Shown here: positions 1-7,837 of the stretch, in pieces | How the letters are laid out: every line of letters begins with the position of its first letter | Position numbering within the stretch: position 1 is the stretch's first letter | Assembly: GCF_019801605.1 (NCBI RefSeq) | Contig: NZ_JAHVIT010000002.1 | Coordinates: 1-64,000, forward strand | DNA: 64,000 bases | DNA from: Maritimibacter alkaliphilus | GTDB taxonomy: Bacteria > Pseudomonadota > Alphaproteobacteria > Rhodobacterales > Rhodobacteraceae | Direction of reading: 5' to 3' | Position numbers and translations under genes: made by a program | The notes under the pieces: generated by a model | Seen by the model: the letters and a program-made list of their open reading frames with translations, nothing else | The model's database searches: none | What the model was told of the DNA's origin: nothing

Positions 1-341
1 CGGCTCATGCCGGGCATCTTGGAGATCAGCTTCTCCGAGAAGAGCGCGCCGGGGATCGAGCCCGCGGAGCCGGCGAAGTAGTTCAGCTTCACCAGCTGGT
101 CGCGAACCGCGTCGGCGATACTCTCGCGACCGTAGCCGACGTTGACCGTCCAGACACCGCCGGAGACCGCGTCGAGGAATTCGCGGCCCGCCTGGTCCCA
201 GACGCGCATCCCCTTGCCCTCGACGATCACCCGCGGCTCGCCGGTCTCGAAGGGCTTGTGCTGGGTCAGGTGGTGCCAGACATGGGCGCGGTCCGCCGCG
301 ACCACGCGGGAAATGTCGTTGTCCTTGTATGCGCCGTCCAT
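1..341 (-). CDS. tpa: Taurine--pyruvate aminotransferase, N-terminal part (cut by window edge)
   Basis: Only the first 113 codons lie in the window; the gene runs off the left end. The visible protein opens with a segment containing HVWHHLTQHKPFE, then LDAVSGGVWTVNVGYG and YFAGSAGSIPGALFSEKLISKMPGMS. This is the N-terminal layout of class III, PLP-dependent omega-aminotransferases and closely resembles Tpa of roseobacters. Tpa moves the amino group of taurine to pyruvate, giving sulfoacetaldehyde and alanine in the cytoplasm. The ATG at 341 is preferred to the one at 347 because a GGAG lies seven bases before it. The family is secure; the taurine specificity rests on remembered similarity and could instead be another omega-amino acid. 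Confidence 0.75.
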   Translation of the reverse strand, partial: MDGAYKDNDISRVVAADRAHVWHHLTQHKPFETGEPRVIVEGKGMRVWDQAGREFLDAVSGGVWTVNVGYGRESIADAVRDQLVKLNYFAGSAGSIPGALFSEKLISKMPGMS

Positions 342-482
342 GGCCATGCTCCGCTGAAGAAATGAGGTTCGCGCAAAGCCTAGGCGCGTTGTCGACACTT
401 GGCAATCGGGCGTGGTCCGGTGCGGCTGGTACATGGGCGGCGGGCTGCTATGGTGCGCGCAGACATGCAAGTGGAGCCCCCG

Positions 483-1745
483 ATGACCGACGCCGACCGT
501 GCCCTCCTGATCCGCTGTTTCGAGGCCGCCATTGCCGCCGCCGACCCGAAGGCGGCGCTGGCCGCCCATCTGCCGGAGAAACCCAGGGGCCGCACCGTGG
601 TGATCGGCGCGGGCAAGGGCGCGGCACAGGTGGCACAGGCCTTCGAGGCGCTCTGGGACGGGCCGCTGGAGGGGGTGATCGTGACCCGCTACGGCTATGC
701 CGCACCCTGCCGGCAGCTGAAAGTGCTGGAGGCAGCGCATCCGGTGCCGGACGAGGCCGGGCTGGCGGCGACCCGCGAGGTGCTGGCGGCACTGGAGGGG
801 CTGAGTGAGGACGACCTCGTGGTGGCATTGGTGACCGGGGGCGGCTCGGCCCTGCTGGCGGCCCCGCCGGAGGGGCTGGAGCTGGCTGACGAGGTGGCGC
901 TGAACGAGGCCCTACTGGCCTCGGGGGCGCCGATCGGGGCGATGAACGCGATCCGCAAGCAGGTGAGCCGGGTGAAGGGCGGACGGCTGGCGGCCGCGGC
1001 GGCCCCGGCGCGGATGGTGAGCCTGATCGTCTCGGACGTGCCGGGCGACGATCCGGGCGAGGTGGCCTCGGGCCCGACGGTGCCGACGACCGTGGGCCGA
1101 GCGGCGGCGATGCAGGCGATCCGGGATTACGACATTGCCCTGCCGGAGCGGATCATGGCGCATCTGCGCGAGGCGCCGGAGGACGCGCCCGATCCCGCCG
1201 ACCCGCGCTTTGCCCGCAACAGTGTCACCGTCATCGCCTCGGCCGCGCGCTCGCTGGAAGCGGCGGCGGAGGTGGCCGAGGCCGAGGGCGTGCCGGCGGC
1301 GATCCTGTCGGACGCGGTCGAGGGCGAGGCCCGCGAGGTCGCCAAGGTCCATGCCGCCATCGCCCGCGAGGTACAGGCCAAGGACCGGCCGTTCACGAAG
1401 CCGGTGATGATCCTCTCGGGCGGCGAGACCACGGTGACCCTGCGCGGCAAGGGGCGCGGCGGGCGCAACAGCGAGTTCCTGCTGTCGCTGGCGCTGGAGA
1501 TCGAAGGCGTGGCGGGGATCGCGGCGCTGGCGGCGGATACCGATGGCATCGACGGGTCGGAAGACAACGCGGGCGCCTTTGCCGATGGCGACACGGTGGC
1601 CGCGATGCGGGCAGCCGGGCTGGACCCCGCGGCGCTGCTCCACGGCAACGACGCCTATTCGGCCTTCGAGGCTGTCGGGGCGCTGTTCGAGCCCGGCCCG
1701 ACCGGCACCAACGTGAACGACTTCCGGGCGATCCTTCTGCGCTGA
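483..1745 (+). CDS. gckA: Glycerate 2-kinase (MOFRL/DUF4147 family)
   Basis: This 420-residue protein has the family's usual length and motifs: GGGSALLAAPPEGL near the N-terminal third, SDVPGDDPGEVASGPTV in the middle, and the C-terminal MOFRL block with GGRNSEFLL, DTDGIDGSEDNAGAF and GPTGTNVNDF. The family phosphorylates D-glycerate to 2-phosphoglycerate; older annotations call it hydroxypyruvate reductase TtuD. A frame start exists upstream at 399, but the ATG at 483 has GTGGAG six bases before it and begins at the conserved domain. It is divergent from the taurine aminotransferase gene, with about 140 bases between them. It probably feeds glycerate from serine or tartrate metabolism into glycolysis. 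Confidence 0.9.
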   Translation: MTDADRALLIRCFEAAIAAADPKAALAAHLPEKPRGRTVVIGAGKGAAQVAQAFEALWDGPLEGVIVTRYGYAAPCRQLKVLEAAHPVPDEAGLAATREVLAALEGLSEDDLVVALVTGGGSALLAAPPEGLELADEVALNEALLASGAPIGAMNAIRKQVSRVKGGRLAAAAAPARMVSLIVSDVPGDDPGEVASGPTVPTTVGRAAAMQAIRDYDIALPERIMAHLREAPEDAPDPADPRFARNSVTVIASAARSLEAAAEVAEAEGVPAAILSDAVEGEAREVAKVHAAIAREVQAKDRPFTKPVMILSGGETTVTLRGKGRGGRNSEFLLSLALEIEGVAGIAALAADTDGIDGSEDNAGAFADGDTVAAMRAAGLDPAALLHGNDAYSAFEAVGALFEPGPTGTNVNDFRAILLR

Positions 1746-1759
1746 CGCGGGAGGCTCAG

Positions 1760-1781
1760 CGGGGGCCGTCGACGGCCCCCG
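1760..1781 (+). terminator. Palindromic hairpin downstream of gckA
   Basis: A perfect 22-base palindrome (half-site CGGGGGCCGTC) lies 14 bases after the gckA stop. It has no T-run, so it is a weak terminator candidate on its own. A second GC-rich hairpin at about 1888-1917 is followed by CTCACTTTT and could end transcription toward znuA. Apart from these hairpins the gap 1746-1944 shows nothing. Confidence 0.4.
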
Positions 1782-1944
1782 AGGCTGGTGCCCTTTCATA
1801 AGGGCCCTACACGGGAACCGCTCACTGGGGCTCTGCTTTGGGCCCTTGCCCCTTGACGGCGTTCATGTTCGCCCCCCTGGCAGCGTGGGGGGCCCGCCGG
1901 TCTCCCGGCAGGCCCCCTCACTTTTCGTATCTCTTCGCGCGGGA

Positions 1945-3066
1945 TCAGTCGGCGAGGCAACCGCGCAGGGACGCCGAAAGCCCTTCCATCAGGTCAGCAT
2001 AGAAGTCCGGCCCGGTGGGGATCGACTGCCCCAGCGGGTCGAGCGTGCCGGTCCTCAGGTCGAGGTCCTCTGCGATCCGCTCCATCGAGGAAGCGCTGAA
2101 CTGCGGCTCGGCGAAGATGCAGGTCACGCCCTCGGCGGCGATGGCCTCGCGCAGCTCGGCAAGGCGGGCCGGGCTGGGGCTGGTGGCGTCGCTCATGGAG
2201 ATCGCCCCGCGCGAAGGCAGGCCGAACCGGTTTTCGAGGTAGTGATAGCCGTCGTGGAAGACCACGTAGGCACCGGGCAGGTCGGAGAGCTCCGCGTCCA
2301 GCGTCTCGGTCAGGGCCGCGAGCCTCTGCTGCGCGGCGGTTGCGTTGGACTCGTAGGTTGCCGCGTTCTCGGGATCGGCCCCGGCGAGGGTCTCCGCGAT
2401 GGCGGCCAGCCAGGCCGAGGCATTCTGCGGGTCGAGCCAGGCGTGGGGATCGGTGCCGCTGTGGTCGTGGTGATGCGCGCCCTCGTGGTCGTCTTCGTGG
2501 CCCTCATGCGCTTCGTCATGATCGTGGTCGTCATGCGCGGCGGCGTGTTCGTGATCATGATCGTGGTCGGCGTGATCCTCGTGGTCCTGCCCCTCATGAT
2601 CGTGCCCCTCATGATCATCCTGATCATGCACGCCGTGGTCGTGGTCATGGCCTTCCTCGTGACCATGCCCTTCCGCCGGTTCGAAGAGGGCCTCGGTCCG
2701 GAACATCAGCGTCTCGACACCGGGGGCCTTCAGCAGTTCCACCGAACGCGCGTCCGGCGCCAGCGTGCCGATCGCCTCGCCCAGCCAGGGCTCCAGCTCG
2801 GGCCCGACCCAGAAGACCACGTCGCTGCCGGCCAGCTGCTTCGCCTCGGAGGGGCGCATCTGGTAGCCGTGCGGCGAGGCCCCCGGCGTCATGGCCAGCC
2901 CCGGCGTGCCGAGGTCGCCCATCACCTGCATCACGAGAGACTGCACCGCGGGAATGTCCGCCGTGACCACGGGCACCTCTGCCCGCACGGATCCTGCAAG
3001 GGTGGTCGCGCCCCAGAGCGCTGCGGAAAAGCCGAGGCCAAGGCTTGCATTCAGGCGGGTTCTCAT
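1945..3066 (-). CDS. znuA: Zinc ABC transporter periplasmic substrate-binding protein ZnuA
   Basis: This 373-residue cluster A-I metal-binding protein captures Zn(II) in the periplasm for ZnuBC. A signal peptide ends at about residue 29 (GSVRA). Zinc-ligand regions of the family are visible: SPHGYQ (His66), DPHAWLDP (His208), VVFHDGYHY and IFAEPQFS. Between the first two ligands lies a very His/Asp-rich loop, about residues 132-203 with roughly 25 histidines, which is characteristic of ZnuA rather than manganese-binding homologues. The ATG at 3066 is chosen because the signal peptide starts there and the frame upstream has no coding character. It is divergent from zur-znuCB across a short region with an inverted-repeat operator. 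Confidence 0.95.
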   Translation of the reverse strand: MRTRLNASLGLGFSAALWGATTLAGSVRAEVPVVTADIPAVQSLVMQVMGDLGTPGLAMTPGASPHGYQMRPSEAKQLAGSDVVFWVGPELEPWLGEAIGTLAPDARSVELLKAPGVETLMFRTEALFEPAEGHGHEEGHDHDHGVHDQDDHEGHDHEGQDHEDHADHDHDHEHAAAHDDHDHDEAHEGHEDDHEGAHHHDHSGTDPHAWLDPQNASAWLAAIAETLAGADPENAATYESNATAAQQRLAALTETLDAELSDLPGAYVVFHDGYHYLENRFGLPSRGAISMSDATSPSPARLAELREAIAAEGVTCIFAEPQFSASSMERIAEDLDLRTGTLDPLGQSIPTGPDFYADLMEGLSASLRGCLAD

Positions 3067-3082
3067 GGAAATCCTCCGGGGA

Positions 3083-3126
3083 GATGTTATATAGTAGCCC
3101 TCACTTATCGCGTACGTTATAACATC
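3083..3126. promoter_or_regulatory. Probable Zur operator region between znuA and zur
   Basis: GATGTTATA at 3083-3091 is repeated in perfect inverted form as TATAACATC at 3118-3126. The right copy sits in GTTATAACATCAC, which resembles known Zur boxes built around TGTTATAACA. The two half-sites flank the divergent start region of znuA (minus) and zur-znuCB (plus), so one or two Zur dimers could repress both directions when zinc is sufficient. The match to a Zur box is an inference from motif and context. Confidence 0.7.
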
Positions 3127-3199
3127 ACAACCCCGAAACGCCGGGTTCCCCCGGCTGCCGTTCGTGACCGCCCGGAAAACGACTGCCTGGAGCCGAAAG

Positions 3200-3694
3200 A
3201 TGAGCCACGTTCCGACCGACCCGCAGGGCATCGTGGGCTTTGCCGCGCATGACCATGGCGCCTGCACCCGCGCCGCGCTCGCACGGGCCGAGGAGGCCTG
3301 CGCCGAGAAGGGGCTCAGCTTCACCCCGGTGCGGCGGCGGACCCTGGAGATCCTGCTGGAGAGCCATACCTCGCTCGGGGCCTACGACGTGCTGGCGCGG
3401 CTGGCCGAGGACGGATTCGGCTCCAAGCCGCCGGTGGCCTACCGGGCGCTCGGCTTCCTCGTGGACAACGGGCTGGCGCACCGGATCGAGCGGCTGAATG
3501 CCTTCGTGGCCTGCGCCCATCCCGGCGCGGTGCATGACCCGGCCTTCTTCATCTGCCGCAAGTGCGGCGCCGTGGCCGAGGCCCAGGGCGTGACGCCGCT
3601 GGACGCCAGCGCCAGCGCCGCCGGCTTCGCCGTCGAGAAGACCACCATCGAGGCCGAAGGCCTCTGCCCGCTCTGCCGGGAGGAAGCGGCATGA
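3200..3694 (+). CDS. zur: Zinc uptake regulator, Fur family (Zur)
   Basis: The 164-residue protein has the Fur-family winged-helix domain (LSFTPVRRRTLEILLES, then KPPVAYRALGFLVDNGLAHRI) and a C-terminal dimerisation domain. That domain has two structural-zinc CxxC pairs, Cys119/Cys122 and Cys156/Cys159. The location in front of znuC and opposite znuA identifies it as Zur rather than Fur. With bound zinc it should repress the znu genes by binding the inverted repeat just upstream. The ATG at 3200 has GGAG seven bases before it. Its stop codon overlaps the znuC start (ATGA), so the two are translationally coupled. Confidence 0.93.
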   Translation: MSHVPTDPQGIVGFAAHDHGACTRAALARAEEACAEKGLSFTPVRRRTLEILLESHTSLGAYDVLARLAEDGFGSKPPVAYRALGFLVDNGLAHRIERLNAFVACAHPGAVHDPAFFICRKCGAVAEAQGVTPLDASASAAGFAVEKTTIEAEGLCPLCREEAA

Positions 3695-4539
3695 GCCTGA
3701 TCACCGCCCGTGGCCTGACGGCCGGCTTCGGCGGTCAGCAGGTGCTGCAGGGCGTCGACCTCGCGCTGGAGCCGGGCGAGATCGTGACCATCGTCGGGCC
3801 CAACGGCTCGGGCAAGTCCACGCTGCTGCGGGTGCTGGCAGGGGCCCTGTCGCCCTCGGGCGGCACGCTGACCCGCGCCCCCGGCCTGCGCATCGGCTAC
3901 GTTCCGCAGAAGCTACACATCGACCCGACGCTGCCGATGACCGTGACGCGGTTCCTGAACCTGCCGCACCGCGCGAAGCCCGAGGCGATCGCCCGCGCCA
4001 TGGCCCGCACCGGGGTGGCCGACAGCCTCGCCAAACGCCAGATGGCCGACCTCTCCGGCGGCCAGTTCCAGCGGGTCCTTCTGGCCCGCGCCCTGCTGCA
4101 GGAGCCGCATATCCTCATGCTGGACGAGGCGACGCAGGGGCTGGACCAGCCCGCGTCCGCCGCCTTCTACCAGCTCATCGACGAGATCCGGCACGAGATC
4201 GGCTGCGCCGTGCTAATGATCAGCCACGAACTGCACGTGGTGATGAGCGCCTCCGACCGGGTGATCTGCCTGAACGGCCACATCTGCTGCCAGGGCACGC
4301 CCGAGGTGGTCAGCTCCGCGCCCGAGTACCGCGCCCTCTTCGGAGCCGGCACCCAGGGGGCGCTCGCGCTCTACCGCCACCAGCACGATCACGACCATGA
4401 CGAAAGCTGCGGCCACGATCACGGCGACGGCCTGGACAAAGGGCACGGCCACACGCACGGCCACCCCCATGTCCACGGGCCCGATCACGGCACCCCGACC
4501 GACCCGGCCCCGCGCCACGCTGCCCAAGGACGCTCCTGA
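3691..4539 (+). CDS. znuC: Zinc ABC transporter ATP-binding protein ZnuC with His-rich tail
   Basis: This 282-residue ATPase energises zinc import with ZnuB. It has Walker A GPNGSGKST at residues 36-44, signature LSGGQ at 121-125, Walker B ILMLDE at 141-146 and an H-loop histidine at 179. After the ATPase fold ends near residue 225 there is a tail with 13 histidines between residues 230 and 266, in HDHDHD and HGHTHGHPHVH runs. Such a tail could hold or sense zinc on the cytoplasmic side. The start overlaps the zur stop, and the stop abuts the znuB start with no spacer. Confidence 0.95.
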   Translation: MSLITARGLTAGFGGQQVLQGVDLALEPGEIVTIVGPNGSGKSTLLRVLAGALSPSGGTLTRAPGLRIGYVPQKLHIDPTLPMTVTRFLNLPHRAKPEAIARAMARTGVADSLAKRQMADLSGGQFQRVLLARALLQEPHILMLDEATQGLDQPASAAFYQLIDEIRHEIGCAVLMISHELHVVMSASDRVICLNGHICCQGTPEVVSSAPEYRALFGAGTQGALALYRHQHDHDHDESCGHDHGDGLDKGHGHTHGHPHVHGPDHGTPTDPAPRHAAQGRS

Positions 4540-5328
4540 ATGCTCGACGATTTCCTGATCCGCGCCACGCTTGCCGGTGTCGGCGTGGGACTGGGCGCCT
4601 CGCTGCTGGGCTGTTTCGTGGTCTGGCGCCGGATGGCCTATTTCGGCGACGCCACCGCCCACGCGGCGATCCTCGGCGTGGCGCTCTCGCTGGGATTCGC
4701 CCTGCCGGTCCCCGGCGGTGTCCTCGTGGTGGCGCTGATCATGGCGCTGACCATCACCGCGCTCTCGCGCCGGGGGCAGGCGATGGACACGGTGCTGGGC
4801 GTGCTGGCCCATGCGGCGCTGGCCTTCGGGCTGATGGCGGTGGCCTTCCTGCCCGGCGCGCGGCTGAACCTCGAAAGCTACCTCTTCGGCGACATCCTCT
4901 CGGTCTCGAAATCCGACCTTGCCCTGGTCTGGGGCGGTACCGCCCTGCTGACGGTCTGGCTCGCCTGGCGCTGGCAGGCGCTGCTCACCGCCACGCTGAA
5001 CCCCGATCTTGCCGCCGCCTCCGGCATCGACCCCGAGCGGGAGCAGCTGGGCCTCACCCTCGCCCTCGCCCTCGTGGTGGCGCTTTCCATCAAGGTGGTG
5101 GGCGCCCTGCTGATCACCGCGCTGCTGATCATCCCCGCCGCCGCCGCCCGGCCCTTTGCCCGCACCCCCGAGGCGATGCTGGGCCTTGCCGCCCTCGTCG
5201 CCGTGATCTCGGCCCTCGGCGGATTGCGCCTCGCCTGGGTGCTCGACACGCCCGCCGGCCCCTCGATCGTCACCTGCGCGGTGATGCTCTTCGCCCTCGG
5301 CCAGATCGCCGCCCGCCTGCGCCGCTGA
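4540..5328 (+). CDS. znuB: Zinc ABC transporter permease ZnuB
   Basis: This 262-residue inner-membrane protein belongs to the ABC-3 permease family. It shows about seven or eight hydrophobic segments and family motifs such as GCFVVWRRMAYFGDATAHAAILG near the N-terminus and IKVVGALLITALLIIPAAAARPFARTPEAM in the second half. It forms the channel through which ZnuA delivers zinc. The ATG follows the znuC stop immediately, making zur-znuC-znuB one tightly coupled operon. Confidence 0.94.
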   Translation: MLDDFLIRATLAGVGVGLGASLLGCFVVWRRMAYFGDATAHAAILGVALSLGFALPVPGGVLVVALIMALTITALSRRGQAMDTVLGVLAHAALAFGLMAVAFLPGARLNLESYLFGDILSVSKSDLALVWGGTALLTVWLAWRWQALLTATLNPDLAAASGIDPEREQLGLTLALALVVALSIKVVGALLITALLIIPAAAARPFARTPEAMLGLAALVAVISALGGLRLAWVLDTPAGPSIVTCAVMLFALGQIAARLRR

Positions 5329-5343
5329 CCCCCGCATCCACTG

Positions 5344-5399
5344 TTCCGAAATATCCTCGGGGGGAGTCGCGGCACGCGACGGGGGGCAGACAGCCCCCC
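5344..5399 (-). repeat. Dispersed palindromic repeat, B module (copy 1)
   Basis: Read on the minus strand this holds a G6C/GC6 hairpin (5381-5399), a GTCGCG-TGC-CGCGAC hairpin (5366-5380) and a tail TCCCCCCGAGGATATTTC. The same three-part order recurs at 14914-14971, 11645-11709, 44938-45003 and 45799-45860, and without the second hairpin at 41054-41108. It lies 15 bases after the znuB stop. The rest of the gap to 5559 shows nothing recognisable. Confidence 0.75.
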
Positions 5400-5559
5400 G
5401 CCCCGCCCTCCGGAACCACGGCGCCGACCCCGGCCACTCCCCCACAACCCGCGCCGACGCACCGACGCCTCCTGCCCCTGTGCGCTTGACAGCGCCGCGC
5501 CGCAGCGGCAGCGTCGCAGCCATTTCCGCCGACCCAATTCCGCCTTGAGGGAGCCCGCA

Positions 5560-6219
5560 ATGGCAAAGGAAACCCGCAGCTTCGCCGTGATCGGCCTCGG
5601 CGCCTTCGGGCAGACCGTGGCCGCCGAACTGGCCCGCTTCGGCAATCACGTGATCGGCGTCGACATGGACGAGCGCCGGGTGAACAGCATGGCCTCGGTG
5701 CTGACCGCGACCGTGATCCTCGATTCCACCGACGAAGGCGCGCTGCGCGAGGCCGGGATCGAGCGCTACGACGTGGCGCTGATCGCCATCGGCGAGGACA
5801 TCCAGGCCTCGATCCTGACCACGATGAACCTCAAGCTCTGCGGCGTGAACACGATCTGGGTGAAGGCCTCGAACCGGACCCACCACCGCATCCTGATGAA
5901 GCTCGGCGCGGACCGGGTCATCCTGCCGGAGCAGGAGATGGGCCGCCATATCGCGCAGATGCTGAACAACCCCGTGATGCTGGACTACGTCAGCCTCGGC
6001 AACGGCTATTCCGTGGTCAACATGGCGGTGCCGGAACGCATGGCGGGCAAGGCGCTGAAGGAGCTCGACTTCACCGGCCATGACCTGACCCTGCTGGGGG
6101 TCATGCGCGGGACCGAGTTCCGCCCCGCCCACAGCCGCGACTACACGCTGGAGCAGGACGACAAGATCATCGTCCTCGGCAAGCGGCCCGAATTGCGCAG
6201 CTTCGGCGACCAGATCTGA
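5560..6219 (+). CDS. ktrA: Potassium channel regulatory subunit, KtrA/TrkA type (RCK)
   Basis: This 219-residue cytoplasmic protein has one RCK unit. The N-terminal Rossmann domain starts with VIGLGAFGQTVAAEL (GxGxxG) and has the acidic VDMDE after the second strand. A C-terminal RCK_C domain ends in DKIIVLGKRPEL. A single RCK unit of this length is typical of KtrA, not of the doubled TrkA. It should bind NAD(H) or adenine nucleotides and gate the membrane subunit encoded seven bases downstream. The ATG at 5560 is chosen because GAGGGAG precedes it at proper spacing. Confidence 0.88.
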   Translation: MAKETRSFAVIGLGAFGQTVAAELARFGNHVIGVDMDERRVNSMASVLTATVILDSTDEGALREAGIERYDVALIAIGEDIQASILTTMNLKLCGVNTIWVKASNRTHHRILMKLGADRVILPEQEMGRHIAQMLNNPVMLDYVSLGNGYSVVNMAVPERMAGKALKELDFTGHDLTLLGVMRGTEFRPAHSRDYTLEQDDKIIVLGKRPELRSFGDQI

Positions 6220-6226
6220 GCCCGTC

Positions 6227-7570
6227 ATGGCCCTGATCCCCAAGGCAACCGCCCGCCGTATCGCCCGGATGCCCGCACCGGCGATCCTCGCGCTGGCCTA
6301 TGCACTGCTGATCCTGGCCGGGGCGGCGCTCTTCATGCTGCCCGTGGCCCGGACGATCCCGATCAGCTGGGGCGACGCGCTCTTCACCGCCACCTCCGCG
6401 GTGACGGTGACGGGGCTGGCGGTCTTCGACATCGGCACCGGGCTCACGCTCTTCGGACAGGCGGTTCTGGCGCTGCTGATCCAGCTCGGCGGCCTGGGGC
6501 TCATGACCTTCGCGGTGCTGGTGCTGGCGGCCCTCGGCCTGCCGGTGGGGATCACCGGCCATGTCTACCTGCGCGAGGACCTGAACCAGAGCTCGATGAC
6601 GCAGGTCCGCCTGCTGATGAAGACCATCGCCAAGGTCGTGCTCTTCTGCGAGATGACCGGCACGCTGCTGCTGGCACTGGTCTTCGTGCCGCAGCAGGGG
6701 GTCTGGCAGGGGCTCTGGACCGCGCTGTTCCACGCGATCTCGGCGTTCAACAACGCGGGCTTCTCGACCTTTCCGAACGGGTTGGTGCCCTATGCCACCG
6801 ATCCGATCGTCAACATCGTGATCCCCGCGCTCTTCATCGTGGGGGGCATCGGCTACGTGGTGCTGCAGGATGTGTTCAACCAGCGCAACTGGCGCCAGTG
6901 GACGCTGCATACCAAGATCATGCTGCTGGGGACGGCGGTGCTGATCCCCTGGTCGGTCGGGCTCTTCGCCCTGCTGGAATGGCACAACCCCGGCACGCTG
7001 GGCCAGCTTCACGGGGTCATGGCCAAGCTGACGGTGAGCTGGTTCCAGGGCGTCACCACCCGCACAGCCGGGTTCAACACCACCGACATCAGCGCGATGC
7101 ACGACAGCACGACGATGATGTTCATCTCGATGATGCTGATCGGCGGCGGCCCCACCTCCACCGCGGGAGGGATCAAGGTCACCACCTTCGTCGTCATGCT
7201 GATCGCCACGATGGCCTTCTTCCGCCGCCAGTCGCAGCTGCACGCCTTCGGGCGCAGCATCAGCCTCGACGAGGTGCTGAAGGTCATGGCCCTGACCGCG
7301 ATCAGCGTGATGATCGTCTTCATGGGGGTCTTCCTGCTGGCCGCCTCGCACGAGGGGCATTTCCTCGACATTTCCTTCGAGGTCTCCAGCGCCTTCGGCA
7401 CCGTGGGCCTGTCGCGCGGCTTCACCGGGGAGCTTTCGGGCTTCGGCCGGGCGGTGATCATGGCAATCATGTTCCTTGGCCGTGTCGGCCCCCTGACGCT
7501 GGGCTTCTTCCTCGCCACCCGGTCGACCCCGCGCGTGCGCTACCCCGCCGGGCAGATCCACCTCGGCTGA
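6227..7570 (+). CDS. ktrB: Potassium uptake membrane subunit, TrkH/KtrB family
   Basis: This 447-residue integral membrane protein has the four M1-P-M2 repeats of the SKT superfamily. Selectivity-filter loops are recognisable as TSAVTVTGLAVF, SAFNNAGFSTF, TRTAGFNTTD and SSAFGTVGLSRGF, and the third repeat is followed by GGGPTSTAGGIKVTTF. The length fits KtrB. It imports potassium in complex with the RCK protein just upstream; the two form an operon. An AT-rich palindromic element 25 bases after the stop probably terminates transcription. Confidence 0.9.
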   Translation: MALIPKATARRIARMPAPAILALAYALLILAGAALFMLPVARTIPISWGDALFTATSAVTVTGLAVFDIGTGLTLFGQAVLALLIQLGGLGLMTFAVLVLAALGLPVGITGHVYLREDLNQSSMTQVRLLMKTIAKVVLFCEMTGTLLLALVFVPQQGVWQGLWTALFHAISAFNNAGFSTFPNGLVPYATDPIVNIVIPALFIVGGIGYVVLQDVFNQRNWRQWTLHTKIMLLGTAVLIPWSVGLFALLEWHNPGTLGQLHGVMAKLTVSWFQGVTTRTAGFNTTDISAMHDSTTMMFISMMLIGGGPTSTAGGIKVTTFVVMLIATMAFFRRQSQLHAFGRSISLDEVLKVMALTAISVMIVFMGVFLLAASHEGHFLDISFEVSSAFGTVGLSRGFTGELSGFGRAVIMAIMFLGRVGPLTLGFFLATRSTPRVRYPAGQIHLG

Positions 7571-7595
7571 CGGGGCCGGTGCCCGCCGGGCGCAC

Positions 7596-7641
7596 CCAAG
7601 AATTTTGGAAAATTCTTGAGAAAATTCTTCGAAGAATTTTC
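7596..7641 (+). repeat. Dispersed AT-rich double hairpin, A module (copy 1), likely terminator
   Basis: The element contains AAGAATTTT-GG-AAAATTCTT (7598-7617), a three-base spacer, then the perfect 20-base palindrome AAAATTCTTCGAAGAATTTT (7621-7640). A 46-base copy differing at one position lies at 63921-63966, just after the livF gene. Both copies follow the end of an operon, so they probably serve as transcription terminators. The remaining gap, to 7837, has no gene I can support. Confidence 0.8.
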
Positions 7642-7837
7642 CCGCGCGGCCTCGGGGCCACCGTATGCCGGACCCGCGCGCCCGGCACTGGCCGCAGCAA
7701 AGGCTCCAGCAAAGGCCCCGTCGAGGTGCCCGCCCGTCGCACCGGGCCACAGGCACGTTCGCGTCATTGGTTCGGGCCCGCCCTTGTCCGGGCCCGAAAT
7801 CACCACAGCTTTGCAAAGCCGAAAGAGGAATCACGAC

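Noticed and set aside
2400-2700. Repetitive DNA in znuA resembling a short tandem or CRISPR-like array
   Set aside because: The repeats are irregular CAT/GAC codons encoding the His/Asp loop in frame. There are no constant repeats and spacers.
1846-3252. Plus-strand frame with long hydrophobic Val/Met-rich runs opposite znuA
   Set aside because: The hydrophobic runs are the reverse complement of the ZnuA His/Asp codons (CAT/GAC read as ATG/GTC). It is not a membrane protein gene.
4213-6243. Minus-strand frame of 676 codons opposite znuC, znuB and ktrA
   Set aside because: Shadow of three well-supported genes. It includes an intergenic repeat and has no start signal.
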